DNA from: Thalassotalea sp. PS06
GTDB lineage: Bacteria; Pseudomonadota; Gammaproteobacteria; Enterobacterales; Alteromonadaceae
DNA length: 64,000 nucleotides
Assembly: GCF_007197775.1 (NCBI RefSeq)
Contig: NZ_CP041638.1
Location: forward strand, 3,038,001 to 3,102,000
Direction: 5' to 3'
Shown: positions 9,449 to 18,860 of the stretch, in pieces
How positions within the stretch are numbered: the stretch's first letter is position 1
How the letters are laid out: each line of letters opens with the position of its first letter
The notes under the pieces: generated by a model
Databases searched by the model: none
Told to the model about the DNA's origin: nothing
What the model saw: the letters and a program-made list of their open reading frames with translations, nothing else
Translations under genes and position numbers: made by a program

Positions 9449-9793
9449 TTACGCAGACGTCTTGGCTTTAGGTTTTGCTTTAGCTTTGGTTTTAGCTTCG
9501 GACTTAGCTTCGTCTTCAACAGCTTCTTCTAATGCTTCAACCACTTTAGGCTTTACTACCTTTGGCTTTTTCGCCTGCAATGCAATCAGGATATCTTCAC
9601 GATGTTTCGCCAGATAAATGCTGATTTCTTCGATGCTATCATCATTTAATTTCAATTCGGATTGCTCCAGCAAAACGCTTAAGTTATCCGCCATGTCGAG
9701 CATCTTGTCATACTCATCAGCCGTTTTCTTATCCATAAACGTTTCGACCTCCACGCCATTGCGTACTACTACAAATCGACTCTCTACAGCCAT
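9449..9793 (-). CDS. yebG: YebG-family SOS-inducible protein with Lys/Ala-rich tail
   Basis: A 114-residue protein beginning MAVESRFVVVRNGVEVETF and continuing with DKKTADEYDKMLDMADNL. This aligns well with E. coli YebG, a small LexA-regulated protein of unknown function. The C-terminal third is a low-complexity Lys/Ala/Glu tail (KAKAKPKAKTSA), more basic than the acidic tail of E. coli YebG, and could contact nucleic acid. A LexA-box-like palindrome lies about 60-75 bp upstream (9855-9870), consistent with SOS control. Confidence 0.88.
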   Translation of the reverse strand: MAVESRFVVVRNGVEVETFMDKKTADEYDKMLDMADNLSVLLEQSELKLNDDSIEEISIYLAKHREDILIALQAKKPKVVKPKVVEALEEAVEDEAKSEAKTKAKAKPKAKTSA

Positions 9794-9854
9794 AATTATC
9801 CCTTCATTTCAATCTATCGGGTTTCGTCCACTTTTTGTTAAGCGGACTAATATA

Positions 9855-9870
9855 GTGGATATTTATCCAG
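9855..9870 (-). promoter_or_regulatory. possible LexA (SOS) box of yebG
   Basis: The minus strand reads CTGGATAAATATCCAC. It matches 12 of 16 positions of the gammaproteobacterial consensus CTGT(AT)4ACAG and has a TGGATA/TATCCA dyad. It lies 62-77 bp upstream of yebG, a known SOS gene. The last base and the fourth position deviate, so the assignment is tentative. Confidence 0.45.
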
Positions 9871-10102
9871 TACATTACCAAATTAATCAATTAACTGCCA
9901 GATCCGTTGATATTTTTTGTGCAAAAGCATGTACCAATGTAAAGGTTTATGTCTTCAGGAAATACGACTGATTGACACTACGCCGCATTAATAAGGGCCT
10001 GCCCCAACCTATACAGTGCACACCGATAAGTTACTCAATAAATGTTTGGTTACATCCATAGATTAGCCATTAACAACTTTTCTCTTTTTATCCCCCACTA
10101 TT

Positions 10103-10159
10103 AATACCAATCACATTAAATTCTCACTGAGTGAGCAATAATTTAATGTGATTGGTATA
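10103..10159. repeat. palindromic intergenic repeat, copy C
   Basis: The most perfect copy. ATACCAATCACATTAAATT (10105-10123) pairs with AATTTAATGTGATTGGTAT (10140-10158) around a CTCACTGAGTGAG inner palindrome. It lies 40 bp upstream of the DUF3718-like gene. The rest of the 405-bp gap (9794-10198) contains only the LexA-like site. Confidence 0.85.
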
Positions 10160-10198
10160 ACTTGCAACAGCAAAAATTGACCAAATGGGGAAGAGACT

Positions 10199-10519
10199 AT
10201 GAAAACATTAACCGCGATTACTACTTGTGCAGCAACTATGTTTGCTTTGGCAGCAACCCAGGCAAACGCTTCTATGGATCCTTTTGTGGAATCAGCATTG
10301 CAGGATATCTGTGAATCAGCATCCAGTGACAACGTATTTCGACTAGACCGTACCATCAAGAGCTATCGTTTAAATCATCAAACCGTAGCGTTGAATGTAA
10401 TGTGTAACGAGCAGGACATTATCAGCTTCGCTCAACAACAAGGCGCAACCAAAACCGCGAATCGCCTTGAACATAGCATCGGTGATACGCAAATCACAGA
10501 TCTAGCGATGTTAAAATAA
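10199..10519 (+). CDS. secreted DUF3718-like protein
   Basis: A 106-residue protein with a clear Sec signal peptide, MKTLTAITTCAATMFALAATQANA, probably cut before SMDPF. The mature part has two cysteines (ICESA and VMCNEQDII) that could form a disulfide in the periplasm. The pattern of a short alpha-helical domain with LNVMCNEQDIISFAQQ resembles the DUF3718 family, common in Alteromonadales; its function is unknown. It is a single-gene unit with a terminator directly after it (10534-10561). Confidence 0.8.
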   Translation: MKTLTAITTCAATMFALAATQANASMDPFVESALQDICESASSDNVFRLDRTIKSYRLNHQTVALNVMCNEQDIISFAQQQGATKTANRLEHSIGDTQITDLAMLK

Positions 10520-10533
10520 TGGATAAGCTCAGG

Positions 10534-10561
10534 AATAAGTGCCTCGGAAGAGGCGCTTATT
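10534..10561. terminator. bidirectional terminator
   Basis: A 12-bp stem, AATAAGTGCCTC (10534-10545) with GAGGCGCTTATT (10550-10561), has one G-T pair and a GGAA loop. It separates the DUF3718-like gene and the convergent SDR gene. Confidence 0.8.
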
Positions 10562-10580
10562 TCGTTTGTCACTCTTTTCG

Positions 10581-11327
10581 TTAACTGAACTTTCGCATCA
10601 TACCTAGAGGTAACCAGGCAAGCGCAAAACGGATGAACGCCCATGGCCAGGTTGGAACGAATGCCTTATCTACTTCTTTTTCAATCGCCTTGATAATACT
10701 CTTACAACCAGTTTCAGCATCGACGATAAAAGGCGGAGTTTTGCCTTCTTCGATAATTTCCGTAGCGATATAGCCAGGGTGAATCGTTGTCACCGATATT
10801 GGCTTGTGCAGAACATCAATGCGGATCCCTTCGGTTAAAGATGCAAGGCCCGCTTTGGTAGCAGCATAGGTAGTAAAGGCGCCGCGAAAGCCGCGCTCGG
10901 AACTCACCGATGAGATAGTAACTAAGTGACCATCATTCTGCGCCCTGAAGATTTCCATTGCCGCTTCACATTGTGCAAGAGCGGCGACAAAATTGGTCAT
11001 AGCGGTACGACGATTTGCCGCAAAAAAACCCTTACCAATGGAGCCACCCTGGCCGATTCCAGCATTAACGATAACTCGATCTAATTGTCCAAGCTGTTCT
11101 CTGGCAGCCTTAAACACCTTAAAGACCTCATCATGATCGTTCACATCTAAAGGCATAACTAAGACTTTTTGCTGCGGATATTTTGCCGTTAATTCAGTCG
11201 CAAGTTCGCTTAATGCTTGTTCACGACGGGCACAAAGAACCAAATTCCTGCCCATCGCTGCATATTGTCGTGCCATTTCCTGGCCAAGCCCGGAGCTGGC
11301 ACCTGTGATCAGAATGTTGTTTCTCAT
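10581..11327 (-). CDS. short-chain dehydrogenase/reductase
   Basis: A 248-residue classical SDR. The cofactor loop GASSGLGQEM begins at residue 8, the NAG motif is near 90, the catalytic serine is in TISSVSS and the catalytic pair is in YAATK. The N-terminal CARRE segment after beta-2 suggests NADP(H). The C-terminus WPWAFIRFALAWLPLGMM is hydrophobic and may associate with the membrane, as in some SDRs acting on lipids. The substrate is unknown. It is probably monocistronic. Confidence 0.88.
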   Translation of the reverse strand: MRNNILITGASSGLGQEMARQYAAMGRNLVLCARREQALSELATELTAKYPQQKVLVMPLDVNDHDEVFKVFKAAREQLGQLDRVIVNAGIGQGGSIGKGFFAANRRTAMTNFVAALAQCEAAMEIFRAQNDGHLVTISSVSSERGFRGAFTTYAATKAGLASLTEGIRIDVLHKPISVTTIHPGYIATEIIEEGKTPPFIVDAETGCKSIIKAIEKEVDKAFVPTWPWAFIRFALAWLPLGMMRKFS

Positions 11328-11697
11328 AAGCCATTATTCTAGTTGCAATTTTAACCTTGCTTATACGTTAACCTAACTATTCACGAATACCAAAAGAGAT
11401 TGCAAATCCTAAGCAAAGATCAGCGTAGAATTCCAGATAAAAAGCGCTAGCAAAATAATCGCCACATTCCCCATAGCCCTTGTGCTGTGGACGTTAACAG
11501 CAATTAATATGCAAATTTTCGACATTTTGAGCAATTTAAAAACAATCAAATCAGACAGTTATTTTTTCATTTGATCTTATAAAAATTTTTGCCTATTTTT
11601 GCATTTATGGAGCAGGAAGTGACGCGATAACGCAGGCTCTATCCTTCAGTTTACGACCCCATTTTCTATTTTTCTTTTATATTCTGAGGTAAACCCA
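11328..11697. other. 370-bp intergenic region
   Basis: A/T-rich spacer between the divergent SDR and PA3496-like genes. No ORF, RNA gene or strong hairpin was seen. A TATATTCTGAGGTAAACCCA stretch (11679-11698) provides a GAGG ribosome-binding site for the gene at 11698. Confidence 0.5.
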
Positions 11698-11886
11698 ATG
11701 ACTGGCAACGACATGATAGATGACGATTTCGAAGAGAATATGGACGACGGCGTGGATGCCGAAGAAACCGATACCGATATGCCGAAAGACGATGAGGCGA
11801 ATGCCAAAACGCGAAAGAGAATCGATGAATTACTGGAGAAAAAACGTTTAAAAGAATTGCTTGATGAGGATGAATGGGAGATTTAA
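11698..11886 (+). CDS. small acidic protein, PA3496-like
   Basis: A 62-residue, very acidic protein. The first half is Asp/Glu-rich and the C-terminus is a helix, TRKRIDELLEKKRLKELLDE, ending in DEWEI. The C-terminal helix resembles the PA3496 family of putative envelope-integrity proteins of Pseudomonas and relatives. That match is by eye and the function is not established. A good GAGG Shine-Dalgarno lies 8 bases before the ATG. The longer minus-strand frame here is a shadow. Confidence 0.75.
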   Translation: MTGNDMIDDDFEENMDDGVDAEETDTDMPKDDEANAKTRKRIDELLEKKRLKELLDEDEWEI

Positions 11887-11918
11887 ACATCTCCCATCAA
11901 TATATAACTAAAGAAACA

Positions 11919-12269
11919 TTACTCTTCGAAGTAAGTGCCCCAACCGTCATATTCGACCTGAAATTTTTCTGCCAATGCAAACATTGCCTTGGTTTCTTCC
12001 AACAACACGTCCTCATCGAGATATTGCTCGGTAACGATGTCGAAACAAAATACCGGGGTACCGTCTTCCAATTCAGCCTGTTCAGGTTCCTGAACTTCAA
12101 GGCCTTGTTTAAATGCCATCACTGCTGCATTTTCTAGGGTTCCAAAGTCTTCACTGGCAAAGTGATGTTCAATGGTGTGCACGGCTTCAGGGTTGGAACC
12201 ATCTTCCAGTAATTCTTCAATTAAACCTGAAGTATGGGCTAACCACTCATTTAAATCTGACTGTTCCAT
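11919..12269 (-). CDS. rraB: regulator of ribonuclease E activity B
   Basis: A 116-residue protein. The blocks LIEELLEDGSNPEAVHTIEHHF and VEYDGWGTYFEE match RraB, which binds RNase E and modulates mRNA decay. The FCFDIV segment and overall acidic character also fit. It lacks the long acidic C-terminal extension of E. coli RraB. It lies just downstream of plsC (1 bp between the plsC stop and the rraB ATG), so it is likely co-transcribed with plsC. Confidence 0.93.
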   Translation of the reverse strand: MEQSDLNEWLAHTSGLIEELLEDGSNPEAVHTIEHHFASEDFGTLENAAVMAFKQGLEVQEPEQAELEDGTPVFCFDIVTEQYLDEDVLLEETKAMFALAEKFQVEYDGWGTYFEE

Positions 12270-12270
12270 T

Positions 12271-13083
12271 TTAGCTCTGCTCTGCCTGTTGACTGTTATG
12301 AAGCGTTTGGAAAGGGTTTCCCGCTTCCTCGCTTAGCTCGTTAATTTTCGCCAGCATTAACTCATGGGTATTGTTGGCGATGTGACGGATACCTTCTTTT
12401 GAAGTGTCGTGAATATGTATCGGCGGTAAAAACTCGATGATCATTTTGCCGTTGTTCCAACGGTTTAAATCCACCAGGTCGTGAGAATTACTCACACAAA
12501 CAGGAACAATAGGTACGCCTGCCTGTGCCGCGGTATGAAACGCGCCGGTTTTAAATGGTAATAAGCCGCGACCATAACTACGGGTACCTTCTGGGAACAA
12601 CCAAACCGAAATGTTCTTTTCTCTGATTTTCTGTGCTGCTGAAGCAATGGTATTGTGAGCTTTGGAACGATTGGCACGATCAATCAAAATATTGCCAGTA
12701 AACCAATACATTTGCCCAAAGAATGGGATCCACTTCAGGCTCTTCTTACCTATGCTCACCGTGCCTTTTGGCAATGATTTACTCACCGTGAAAATATCAT
12801 AGCTGTTCTGATGATTGCAGACATAGACAACCGAACCTAAATCTTCGACTTCTTTAGGTCGTCTTATATCCAGCTCAACACCAATGACTGGTGAAAGGCT
12901 ACCAACGATATTAGCGGGGAAATAAACATTATCTCGATGAAACGGACGAACAATACACATCAAAATCGATGCAAGTGACGTCAAAATTAACGAAATTGCT
13001 AATGTCAAAATGCGCAAAATAGCTAACACAATATACCTCTGAAGCCCAAATAGCCTGATAATAAGGTGCGCAATTATACACAA
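12271..13083 (-). CDS. plsC: 1-acyl-sn-glycerol-3-phosphate acyltransferase
   Basis: A 270-residue inner-membrane enzyme that makes phosphatidic acid from lysophosphatidic acid and acyl-ACP/CoA. An N-terminal membrane segment (about residues 14-45) precedes the catalytic HX4D motif His91-Gln-Asn-Ser-Tyr-Asp96, and the FPEGTRS substrate motif is at residues 163-169. A VPIVPV block follows. It lies immediately downstream of parC, as in E. coli, behind a terminator hairpin. It is followed directly by rraB. Confidence 0.96.
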   Translation of the reverse strand: MCIIAHLIIRLFGLQRYIVLAILRILTLAISLILTSLASILMCIVRPFHRDNVYFPANIVGSLSPVIGVELDIRRPKEVEDLGSVVYVCNHQNSYDIFTVSKSLPKGTVSIGKKSLKWIPFFGQMYWFTGNILIDRANRSKAHNTIASAAQKIREKNISVWLFPEGTRSYGRGLLPFKTGAFHTAAQAGVPIVPVCVSNSHDLVDLNRWNNGKMIIEFLPPIHIHDTSKEGIRHIANNTHELMLAKINELSEEAGNPFQTLHNSQQAEQS

Positions 13084-13124
13084 TTGTATGGAATTGAGGA
13101 AAGCTTCTTACAATTTAGAAAAAG

Positions 13125-13152
13125 AAAAAGCCGGCGATTGCCGGCTTTTTTT
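13125..13152. terminator. terminator downstream of parC
   Basis: Stem AAAGCCGGC with GCCGGCTTT around a short ATT loop, flanked by A- and T-runs. It overlaps the parC stop codon and should partly separate parC from plsC. Confidence 0.85.
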
Positions 13153-15442
13153 ATGATTCTTCCGAAGGAGTTTCTGCTTCTGCCGGTTTTGGCGAATCAA
13201 TTTCCATTCGCTCAACCCGCTGTAATCCTCGCGGTAGTTTATTACCACGGCGTCCACGTTCACCACGATAGTGCTCGAGATCACCAGGTTTTAACGTCAG
13301 CTTGCGCTTACCTGCGTATAGAGTGACAGAATCTTCACTACCAATAACGCTGAGGATAACCAACAACTCTTCTCTGGCTTTCGCGCGGGCGGAAGGAATA
13401 TTGATGATCTTGTTACCCTTACCTTTGCTAAGCTGCGGTAAATCTTTCATCGGGAACAACAGCATTCGCCCTTCCGAGGTTATCGCCAGACAAGACTGAT
13501 TGTCGATATCGGTTACCGGTTGTGGCGTCATTACCTGTGCGCCTTGGGGTAAGCTCAACAAAGCTTTACCATTTTTATTACGCGATACCATATCGGCAAA
13601 CTTGCCGATAAAGCCGTAACCGCTATCACTGGATAATAAAAATGCCTGTTCATCGTCGGCCATCACTGCTTGGGTGACGTTTTGACCAGCGGCAATATTA
13701 AAGCGTCCGGTTAATGGCTCGCCCTGGCTTCTCGCCGAAGGAAGTGTATGGGCATCGGTAGCAAACGCTCGACCGGAGGAATCAATAAAGACCACAGGTC
13801 GATTGCTTCGACCTTTAGCCGAGCACATATAACCGTCGCCAGCTTTGTAAGACATGGCTTGCGGGTCGATATCATGACCTTTCGCACAACGTGCCCAGCC
13901 TTTTTCGGAAACTACAACAGAGACCGGCTCAGAAGGCACTAAATCTTTCTCAGACATGGCTTTGGCTTCTGCGCGCTCAACCAGTTTCGAGCGACGCTCA
14001 TCACCGTAATCATTGGCTGCGGCCAGGATCTCTTTTTTCATCAAGGTATTAAGACGAGCTTTTGAACCTAAGATCTTTTCCAGTTGGTCGCGCTCTTTAC
14101 TTAGCTCTTCCTGCTCTGCACGGATCTTTATTTCTTCTAGCTTGGCTAACTGACGAAGTTTGATTTCTAAAATCGCTTCAGCCTGAATCTTCGACAGGCC
14201 AAAACGCTGCATTAACTCGCTTTTCGGATCATCGTATTCGCGAATAATGGCAATCACTTCATCGATATTCAGATAAGCAATCAATAAACCATCAAGAATA
14301 TGTAATCGCGCTAAAACCTTATCTAATCGATATTGCAAGCGACGACGAATGGTCTCACGACGATACTCAAGCCACTCACTTAGAATCTGTTTAAGGTCTT
14401 TAACCGCCGGGCGATTGTCCAGACCTAGCATATTCAGGTTAACGCGGTAGTTCTTTTCCAAATCCGTCGATGCAAACAAGTGCGCCATTACCGGTTCAAT
14501 ATCGACACGATTTGAGCGCGGAACAATGACCAATCGCGTTGGGTTTTCATGATCCGATTCATCGCGAAGATCGACAACCATTGGCAGTTTCTTGGCCTGC
14601 ATCTGAGCGGCAATTTGTTCAAGAATTTTTGCGCCGGAAGCCTGGTGTGGTAGCGAGGTAATGACAATTTCACCCTGCTCCATCTCATAAACGGCGCGCA
14701 TCTTAATGCTGCCACGGCCGGTTTGATAGATCTTCTCGATGTCCGCTTTTGGCGTAATGATTTCAGCATCGGTCGGATAATCCGGACCTTTAACGTGCTC
14801 AAGTAATTCACTCAGTTCGGCTTTGGGTTGCTCGATAAGATGCACACAAGCATCTGCAACCTCGCGAACATTATGTGGCGGAATATCGGTCGCCATACCA
14901 ACGGCGATACCGGTAATACCATTTAACATGATGTGCGGTAAACGTGCTGGTAAGGATTTTGGTTCTTTTAACGTACCGTCAAAGTTAGGTAACCAGTCTG
15001 CGGTTCCCTGACCCAACTCAGATAATAACACCTCACTGAATTTGGATAATTTCGCTTCGGTATAACGCATTGCCGCGAAGGATTTCGGATCATCTGGCGC
15101 ACCCCAGTTACCCTGGCCGTCGACCAATGGATAACGGTAGGAGAATGGCTGTGCCATTAACACCATGGCTTCGTAACAGGCAGAATCACCATGAGGATGG
15201 AATTTACCTAATACATCACCAACGGTACGGGCAGATTTCTTATATTTAGCGAGTGAATTTAAACCCAACTCAGACATTGCATAAATAATGCGTCGTTGAA
15301 CGGGTTTTAAGCCATCACCAATATGGGGAAGTGCACGGTCCATGATGACGTACATGGAGTAATTGAGATAGGCATCTTCTGTGAATCGTCGTAAGGGAAG
15401 TTGTTCAATCCCTTCCAGACTCATATCAATTGCATCAGACAT
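13151..15442 (-). CDS. parC: DNA topoisomerase IV subunit A
   Basis: A 763-residue type IIA topoisomerase subunit that cuts and rejoins DNA to decatenate chromosomes. The catalytic tyrosine is Tyr127 in AAMRYTE. The quinolone-determining region [11 protein letters not shown] (residues 81-91) has Ser87 and Glu91, equivalent to the sensitive-type Ser80 and Glu84 of E. coli. The C-terminal beta-pinwheel ends in a proline/glutamate-rich tail. ParE, its partner, is at 19519-21405, separated from it by the arsenic operon and a lipoprotein gene. Confidence 0.98.
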   Translation of the reverse strand: MSDAIDMSLEGIEQLPLRRFTEDAYLNYSMYVIMDRALPHIGDGLKPVQRRIIYAMSELGLNSLAKYKKSARTVGDVLGKFHPHGDSACYEAMVLMAQPFSYRYPLVDGQGNWGAPDDPKSFAAMRYTEAKLSKFSEVLLSELGQGTADWLPNFDGTLKEPKSLPARLPHIMLNGITGIAVGMATDIPPHNVREVADACVHLIEQPKAELSELLEHVKGPDYPTDAEIITPKADIEKIYQTGRGSIKMRAVYEMEQGEIVITSLPHQASGAKILEQIAAQMQAKKLPMVVDLRDESDHENPTRLVIVPRSNRVDIEPVMAHLFASTDLEKNYRVNLNMLGLDNRPAVKDLKQILSEWLEYRRETIRRRLQYRLDKVLARLHILDGLLIAYLNIDEVIAIIREYDDPKSELMQRFGLSKIQAEAILEIKLRQLAKLEEIKIRAEQEELSKERDQLEKILGSKARLNTLMKKEILAAANDYGDERRSKLVERAEAKAMSEKDLVPSEPVSVVVSEKGWARCAKGHDIDPQAMSYKAGDGYMCSAKGRSNRPVVFIDSSGRAFATDAHTLPSARSQGEPLTGRFNIAAGQNVTQAVMADDEQAFLLSSDSGYGFIGKFADMVSRNKNGKALLSLPQGAQVMTPQPVTDIDNQSCLAITSEGRMLLFPMKDLPQLSKGKGNKIINIPSARAKAREELLVILSVIGSEDSVTLYAGKRKLTLKPGDLEHYRGERGRRGNKLPRGLQRVERMEIDSPKPAEAETPSEES

Positions 15443-15601
15443 AGTATTACAATTTCCTGGAGGTTCGCCTGTCGGCCTGACTGCGTATTATTGTTATTAC
15501 CCTAGCTTATCCGATATTTAGCTGTTGCTAAATAGCGAAAATAAAATATTCCTTAAAATTTAATTAGTTTGTCGCCAAATTCATCCTAAGTTAGGCAATC
15601 A

Positions 15602-16042
15602 TTACTCATTCTTAAGTGCTTCGGCAAGTTCAAAATCCCAAAAGCTTGCCTCTATTTTGTGCCCTTCCGGGTCAACAATAAAACAACCGTAATAGGCTTC
15701 TCCATAGTCCTTACGCGGACCGGGTTTTCCATTACACTGACCGCCTAAAGCCAGTGCTTGCTGGTAGAAGTTATCCACTTGAGATTTGCTGGTGGCCATA
15801 AAACCAATATGGCTACCGTTGCCCACCGTCGCCACGCCGCCATCGTAAGGATTTTGCAGCCAGAAAGTTGGGTAGCCTTTACCAAATGCAATCGCATCGG
15901 TGTGCTCAGCAGTAATTTCAATATCCAGAGTCGCCAAAAGTGGAGTGTAAAATGCAATCATCTGCTCCAGGTTATTGCATCCTAAAGACAGGTGACAGAT
16001 GCTTTTTTGCGATTGTTTTAACATTTTATCTTTCGCTGACAT
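15602..16042 (-). CDS. VOC (glyoxalase/bleomycin-resistance) family protein
   Basis: A 146-residue protein with one vicinal-oxygen-chelate fold. It has CHLSLGCNNLEQMIAFYTPLL, HIGFMATSKSQVDNFY and FIVDPEGHKIEASFWD, with the usual His and Glu metal positions. The N-terminal 10 residues may be extra; a second ATG lies at 16024. It starts 12 bp after arsJ stops, so it is probably the distal gene of the ars operon. It does not show an obvious vicinal Cys-Cys pair like ArsI, the C-As lyase of this superfamily, so no arsenic role can be claimed from sequence alone. Confidence 0.82.
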   Translation of the reverse strand: MSAKDKMLKQSQKSICHLSLGCNNLEQMIAFYTPLLATLDIEITAEHTDAIAFGKGYPTFWLQNPYDGGVATVGNGSHIGFMATSKSQVDNFYQQALALGGQCNGKPGPRKDYGEAYYGCFIVDPEGHKIEASFWDFELAEALKNE

Positions 16043-16054
16043 AACCTTCTCTTC

Positions 16055-17320
16055 CTAATTTGATGTATGTATTGATGATTCGGGTGGCTCTTGCGAAGGG
16101 GCCTCTGGAGACGGTACTAATTTGACCGTAATACTGGCAATCACCAACAAGAAGGTTGCCACCGCCAAACAAGCTTCTAGCCCATAGTTGAGATACATAT
16201 ACCCAGATGCCAGGGTGCCAATTAAACGACCCATGGCATTGGCCATATAATAAAATCCAACATCCAGAGAAACGCCATCGGATTTGGCAAGGGCAACAAT
16301 TAGATAACTGTGCAAGGAGGAATTAATGGCAAAGGTAAAACCAAATAGCATTAACCCCGCTACCAGTATCCAGGTTAAAGGTTGAGTGTCGGACGCATAG
16401 AAAATGAAAACCAGGGTTAATACTAAGGTTAAGGTTGTCAGTGCCCAGCCCCAGAAGGTTGCGCTTTGCACCGCATTACGCTTACTTCGGCCTGTGATTT
16501 TTGGCGCCATACCCTGTACCACCCCATAGGCTATTACCCAACACGCCATAAACGCACCAACACTCCAGTCATCCCAGCCAGACTGGCTGGCAAAGTAAAC
16601 CGGTAATGCAACCACAAACCAGACATCACGGGCGGCAAACAAACACATTCTCGCTAACGATAAGCGGTTAATCGCCTGACTTTTGGAAAAGATTTCTTTG
16701 AATTTGGCTTTAAAGCTGGCCTTACCGATATCCTGCTGCAAATAAATTGCTGAGATAATTGCCATCACCAACAAAAACAGCGCCATCGCCAGCATCGCGT
16801 ATTGAAAACCAAGGGTGGACAACAACACTGCGCCAAGGAAAAAGCCAACGCCTTTGAGAGTATTTTTCGAGCCCGTTAATATTGCAACCCACTTATACAA
16901 ACGCCCCTGCTGCTCAGCCGAAACCAAAAGCTTAACGCTGGATTTGGCACTCATTTTATTGAGATCTTTAGCGATACCCGACAGGGCCTGCGCCGCCATC
17001 ACCCAAGGAATAAACAGATATTCCGACGGCAAGGTTAGCATTAGCAATGCGATAACCTGCATCACTAAACCTATTTGCATGGTTCGATTCAAGCCTATCC
17101 GGGCGCCAAGCCAGCCTCCGACTAAATTAGTAACCACACCAAAGAACTCATAGAACAAGAACAGCATGGCGATTTGCAGGGCGTCGTATCCCAACTCATG
17201 AAAATGCAGAACCACTAACATGCGAAGAGCGCCATCGGTCAGAGTAAAGGCCCAGTAGTTCATGGTGACCAGCAAATACTGGCGCACCTTATCCGGTAAA
17301 GCTTGAATCTTAGCTAGCAT
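16055..17320 (-). CDS. arsJ: ArsJ organoarsenical (1-arseno-3-phosphoglycerate) efflux MFS transporter
   Basis: A 421-residue, 12-helix MFS protein with N-terminal VTMNYWAFTLTDGALRMLVVLHF, the recognisable start of ArsJ. ArsJ exports 1-arseno-3-phosphoglycerate, made by a companion GAPDH from arsenate and glyceraldehyde-3-phosphate, and so removes arsenate. The companion GAPDH ends 16 bp upstream and arsR precedes it, which strongly supports the assignment. It acts in the inner membrane. A hydrophilic tail ends in PSPEAPSQEPPESS. Confidence 0.93.
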   Translation of the reverse strand: MLAKIQALPDKVRQYLLVTMNYWAFTLTDGALRMLVVLHFHELGYDALQIAMLFLFYEFFGVVTNLVGGWLGARIGLNRTMQIGLVMQVIALLMLTLPSEYLFIPWVMAAQALSGIAKDLNKMSAKSSVKLLVSAEQQGRLYKWVAILTGSKNTLKGVGFFLGAVLLSTLGFQYAMLAMALFLLVMAIISAIYLQQDIGKASFKAKFKEIFSKSQAINRLSLARMCLFAARDVWFVVALPVYFASQSGWDDWSVGAFMACWVIAYGVVQGMAPKITGRSKRNAVQSATFWGWALTTLTLVLTLVFIFYASDTQPLTWILVAGLMLFGFTFAINSSLHSYLIVALAKSDGVSLDVGFYYMANAMGRLIGTLASGYMYLNYGLEACLAVATFLLVIASITVKLVPSPEAPSQEPPESSIHTSN

Positions 17321-17336
17321 TGGAAAACCCAGAGAC

Positions 17337-18341
17337 CTATAAAGATTTCGCGACTTTTAACATTAGCTCGGCGGTGCGGTTAGCATAACCCCACTCGTTA
17401 TCGTACCAAAGGTACAGTTTCACCTGACGTTTGTTGATTACCATGGTCGACAAGGCATCGACAATACAAGAACGTGGATCAGTCTTGTAATCGATTGATA
17501 CCAGTGGACGTTCCTCATAACCAAGAATACCTTGTAATTCGCCCTGTTCAGCTTCGGCAAACAAGCGGTTCACTTCTTCAACATCGGTATCGCGACTCAT
17601 TTCAAACGCACAATCGGTTAATGACGCATTAGCAAGTGGTATGCGCACAGCATGACCATTTAAACGCCCTTTAAGCTCAGGAAATATGTGAGTAATCGCC
17701 GTGGCTGAGCCAGTGGTAGTTGGGATCAAACTCATGCCACAAGCACGTGAGCGACGTAAATCTTTGTGCGGCGCATCAAGAATGGTTTGGGTGTTGGTAA
17801 TATCATGAATGGTGGTCATGCTGCCGTGGCTAATGCCGATGGCTTCATGCAAAACTTTTACCGCAGGTGCCAGGCAGTTGGTGGTACAAGATGCCGCGGT
17901 AACAATATCGTATTTGTCAGCATCGTATAAATCATCGTTAACCCCCATGACAATATCGAGGACACCCTCTTGTTTCACAGGCGCTGTTACCACAACCTTT
18001 TTTACCCCTTGCTGCAAATAGGCAGCAAGTTTTTCTTTGGTTTTCATTTTACCGCTGGCTTCAATGACAATATCGCAAGATGACCAATCGGTATCTTCAA
18101 TCGTGCTATTTTGGCTGGTGGTAATCACCTTATTTTCAACAATCATTTGCGCTTCGGTTGCTGATGCTTCTTTATTCCAGCGGCCATGAACCGAGTCAAA
18201 ATTAATTAAGTGGGCTAAGGTAGCGGCATCACCCGCCGGGTCATTGATGTGAACAAATTCAATTTCCGGCCAGTCCCATGCGGCTCTCAGGACTAATCGC
18301 CCCATACGGCCAAAGCCATTGATACCTACTGTAATCGTCAT
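17337..18341 (-). CDS. ArsJ-associated glyceraldehyde-3-phosphate dehydrogenase
   Basis: A 334-residue type I GAPDH. The NAD motif [10 protein letters not shown] is at residues 7-16 and the catalytic Cys152 is in SCTTNCLAP. The position between arsR and arsJ identifies it as the arsenate-detoxifying paralogue: it uses arsenate in place of phosphate to form 1-arseno-3-phosphoglycerate for ArsJ to export. The N-terminal [18 protein letters not shown] is characteristic of this subgroup rather than of glycolytic GapA. It lies 32 bp after arsR. Confidence 0.94.
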   Translation of the reverse strand: MTITVGINGFGRMGRLVLRAAWDWPEIEFVHINDPAGDAATLAHLINFDSVHGRWNKEASATEAQMIVENKVITTSQNSTIEDTDWSSCDIVIEASGKMKTKEKLAAYLQQGVKKVVVTAPVKQEGVLDIVMGVNDDLYDADKYDIVTAASCTTNCLAPAVKVLHEAIGISHGSMTTIHDITNTQTILDAPHKDLRRSRACGMSLIPTTTGSATAITHIFPELKGRLNGHAVRIPLANASLTDCAFEMSRDTDVEEVNRLFAEAEQGELQGILGYEERPLVSIDYKTDPRSCIVDALSTMVINKRQVKLYLWYDNEWGYANRTAELMLKVAKSL

Positions 18342-18373
18342 ACGAACTTCCTAATAACATTTCATTTTTAAAT

Positions 18374-18712
18374 TTAAGAACAATTGGGTGCTAAGCGGGT
18401 TAGACTTGCAAGTGCCTCGGCGGGGTAACTGCTATTTTGCTCAAAACACAGTTTTAGTGTCTGTAAGCACCAGTCGGGTAAAGAATCAGCCAGGGAATAG
18501 AACACCCACTGCCCTTGTCGGCGGCTTGCAATTAGCCCTTGCTGCTTTAACAGCGCCAGATGGCGGGAAATTTTTGGCTGCGAAAGGTCTAGTGCTGATG
18601 TGAATTCACACACACATAATTCCTGTTCGCTCAGTAACAGCAGTAAAATTTTTAATCGCGTATCGTCTGCGAGGGATTTGAAAAATACCAGGGGGAAATT
18701 ATCTTGGCTCAT
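18374..18712 (-). CDS. arsR: ArsR/SmtB-family arsenic-responsive repressor
   Basis: A 112-residue winged-helix repressor. The ELCVCEF motif (Cys33 and Cys35) in helix 3 is the classical As(III)/Sb(III)-binding site. The recognition helix region is LSQPKISRHLALLKQQGLI. It heads the operon with the GAPDH gene and arsJ and should repress it until As(III) binds. A dyad likely to be its operator lies at 18764-18783. Confidence 0.94.
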   Translation of the reverse strand: MSQDNFPLVFFKSLADDTRLKILLLLLSEQELCVCEFTSALDLSQPKISRHLALLKQQGLIASRRQGQWVFYSLADSLPDWCLQTLKLCFEQNSSYPAEALASLTRLAPNCS

Positions 18713-18763
18713 ACGGCAAACCTCTTTTCATCTCAAAAGATAGTCCGAATATTGCAAAACAAG

Positions 18764-18783
18764 ATATATGAAAAATCATATAT
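18764..18783. promoter_or_regulatory. candidate ArsR operator
   Basis: A perfect inverted repeat, ATATATGA-AAAA-TCATATAT, lies 52-71 bp upstream of the arsR start codon. Its size and dyad symmetry suit an ArsR dimer. No other dyad of this quality is in the promoter region. Confidence 0.6.
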
Positions 18784-18860
18784 ATGCAAATACGTATATT
18801 ATTAAAACTCTGAGTTTTCCCAAGTTATCGACTTGAGATAATCAAATTTGCAGTACCATG

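Noticed and set aside
10141..10165. TTGGTATAACTTGC as a sigma-54 site before the DUF3718-like gene
   Set aside because: GG and GC are two bases too close for the RpoN -24/-12 spacing.
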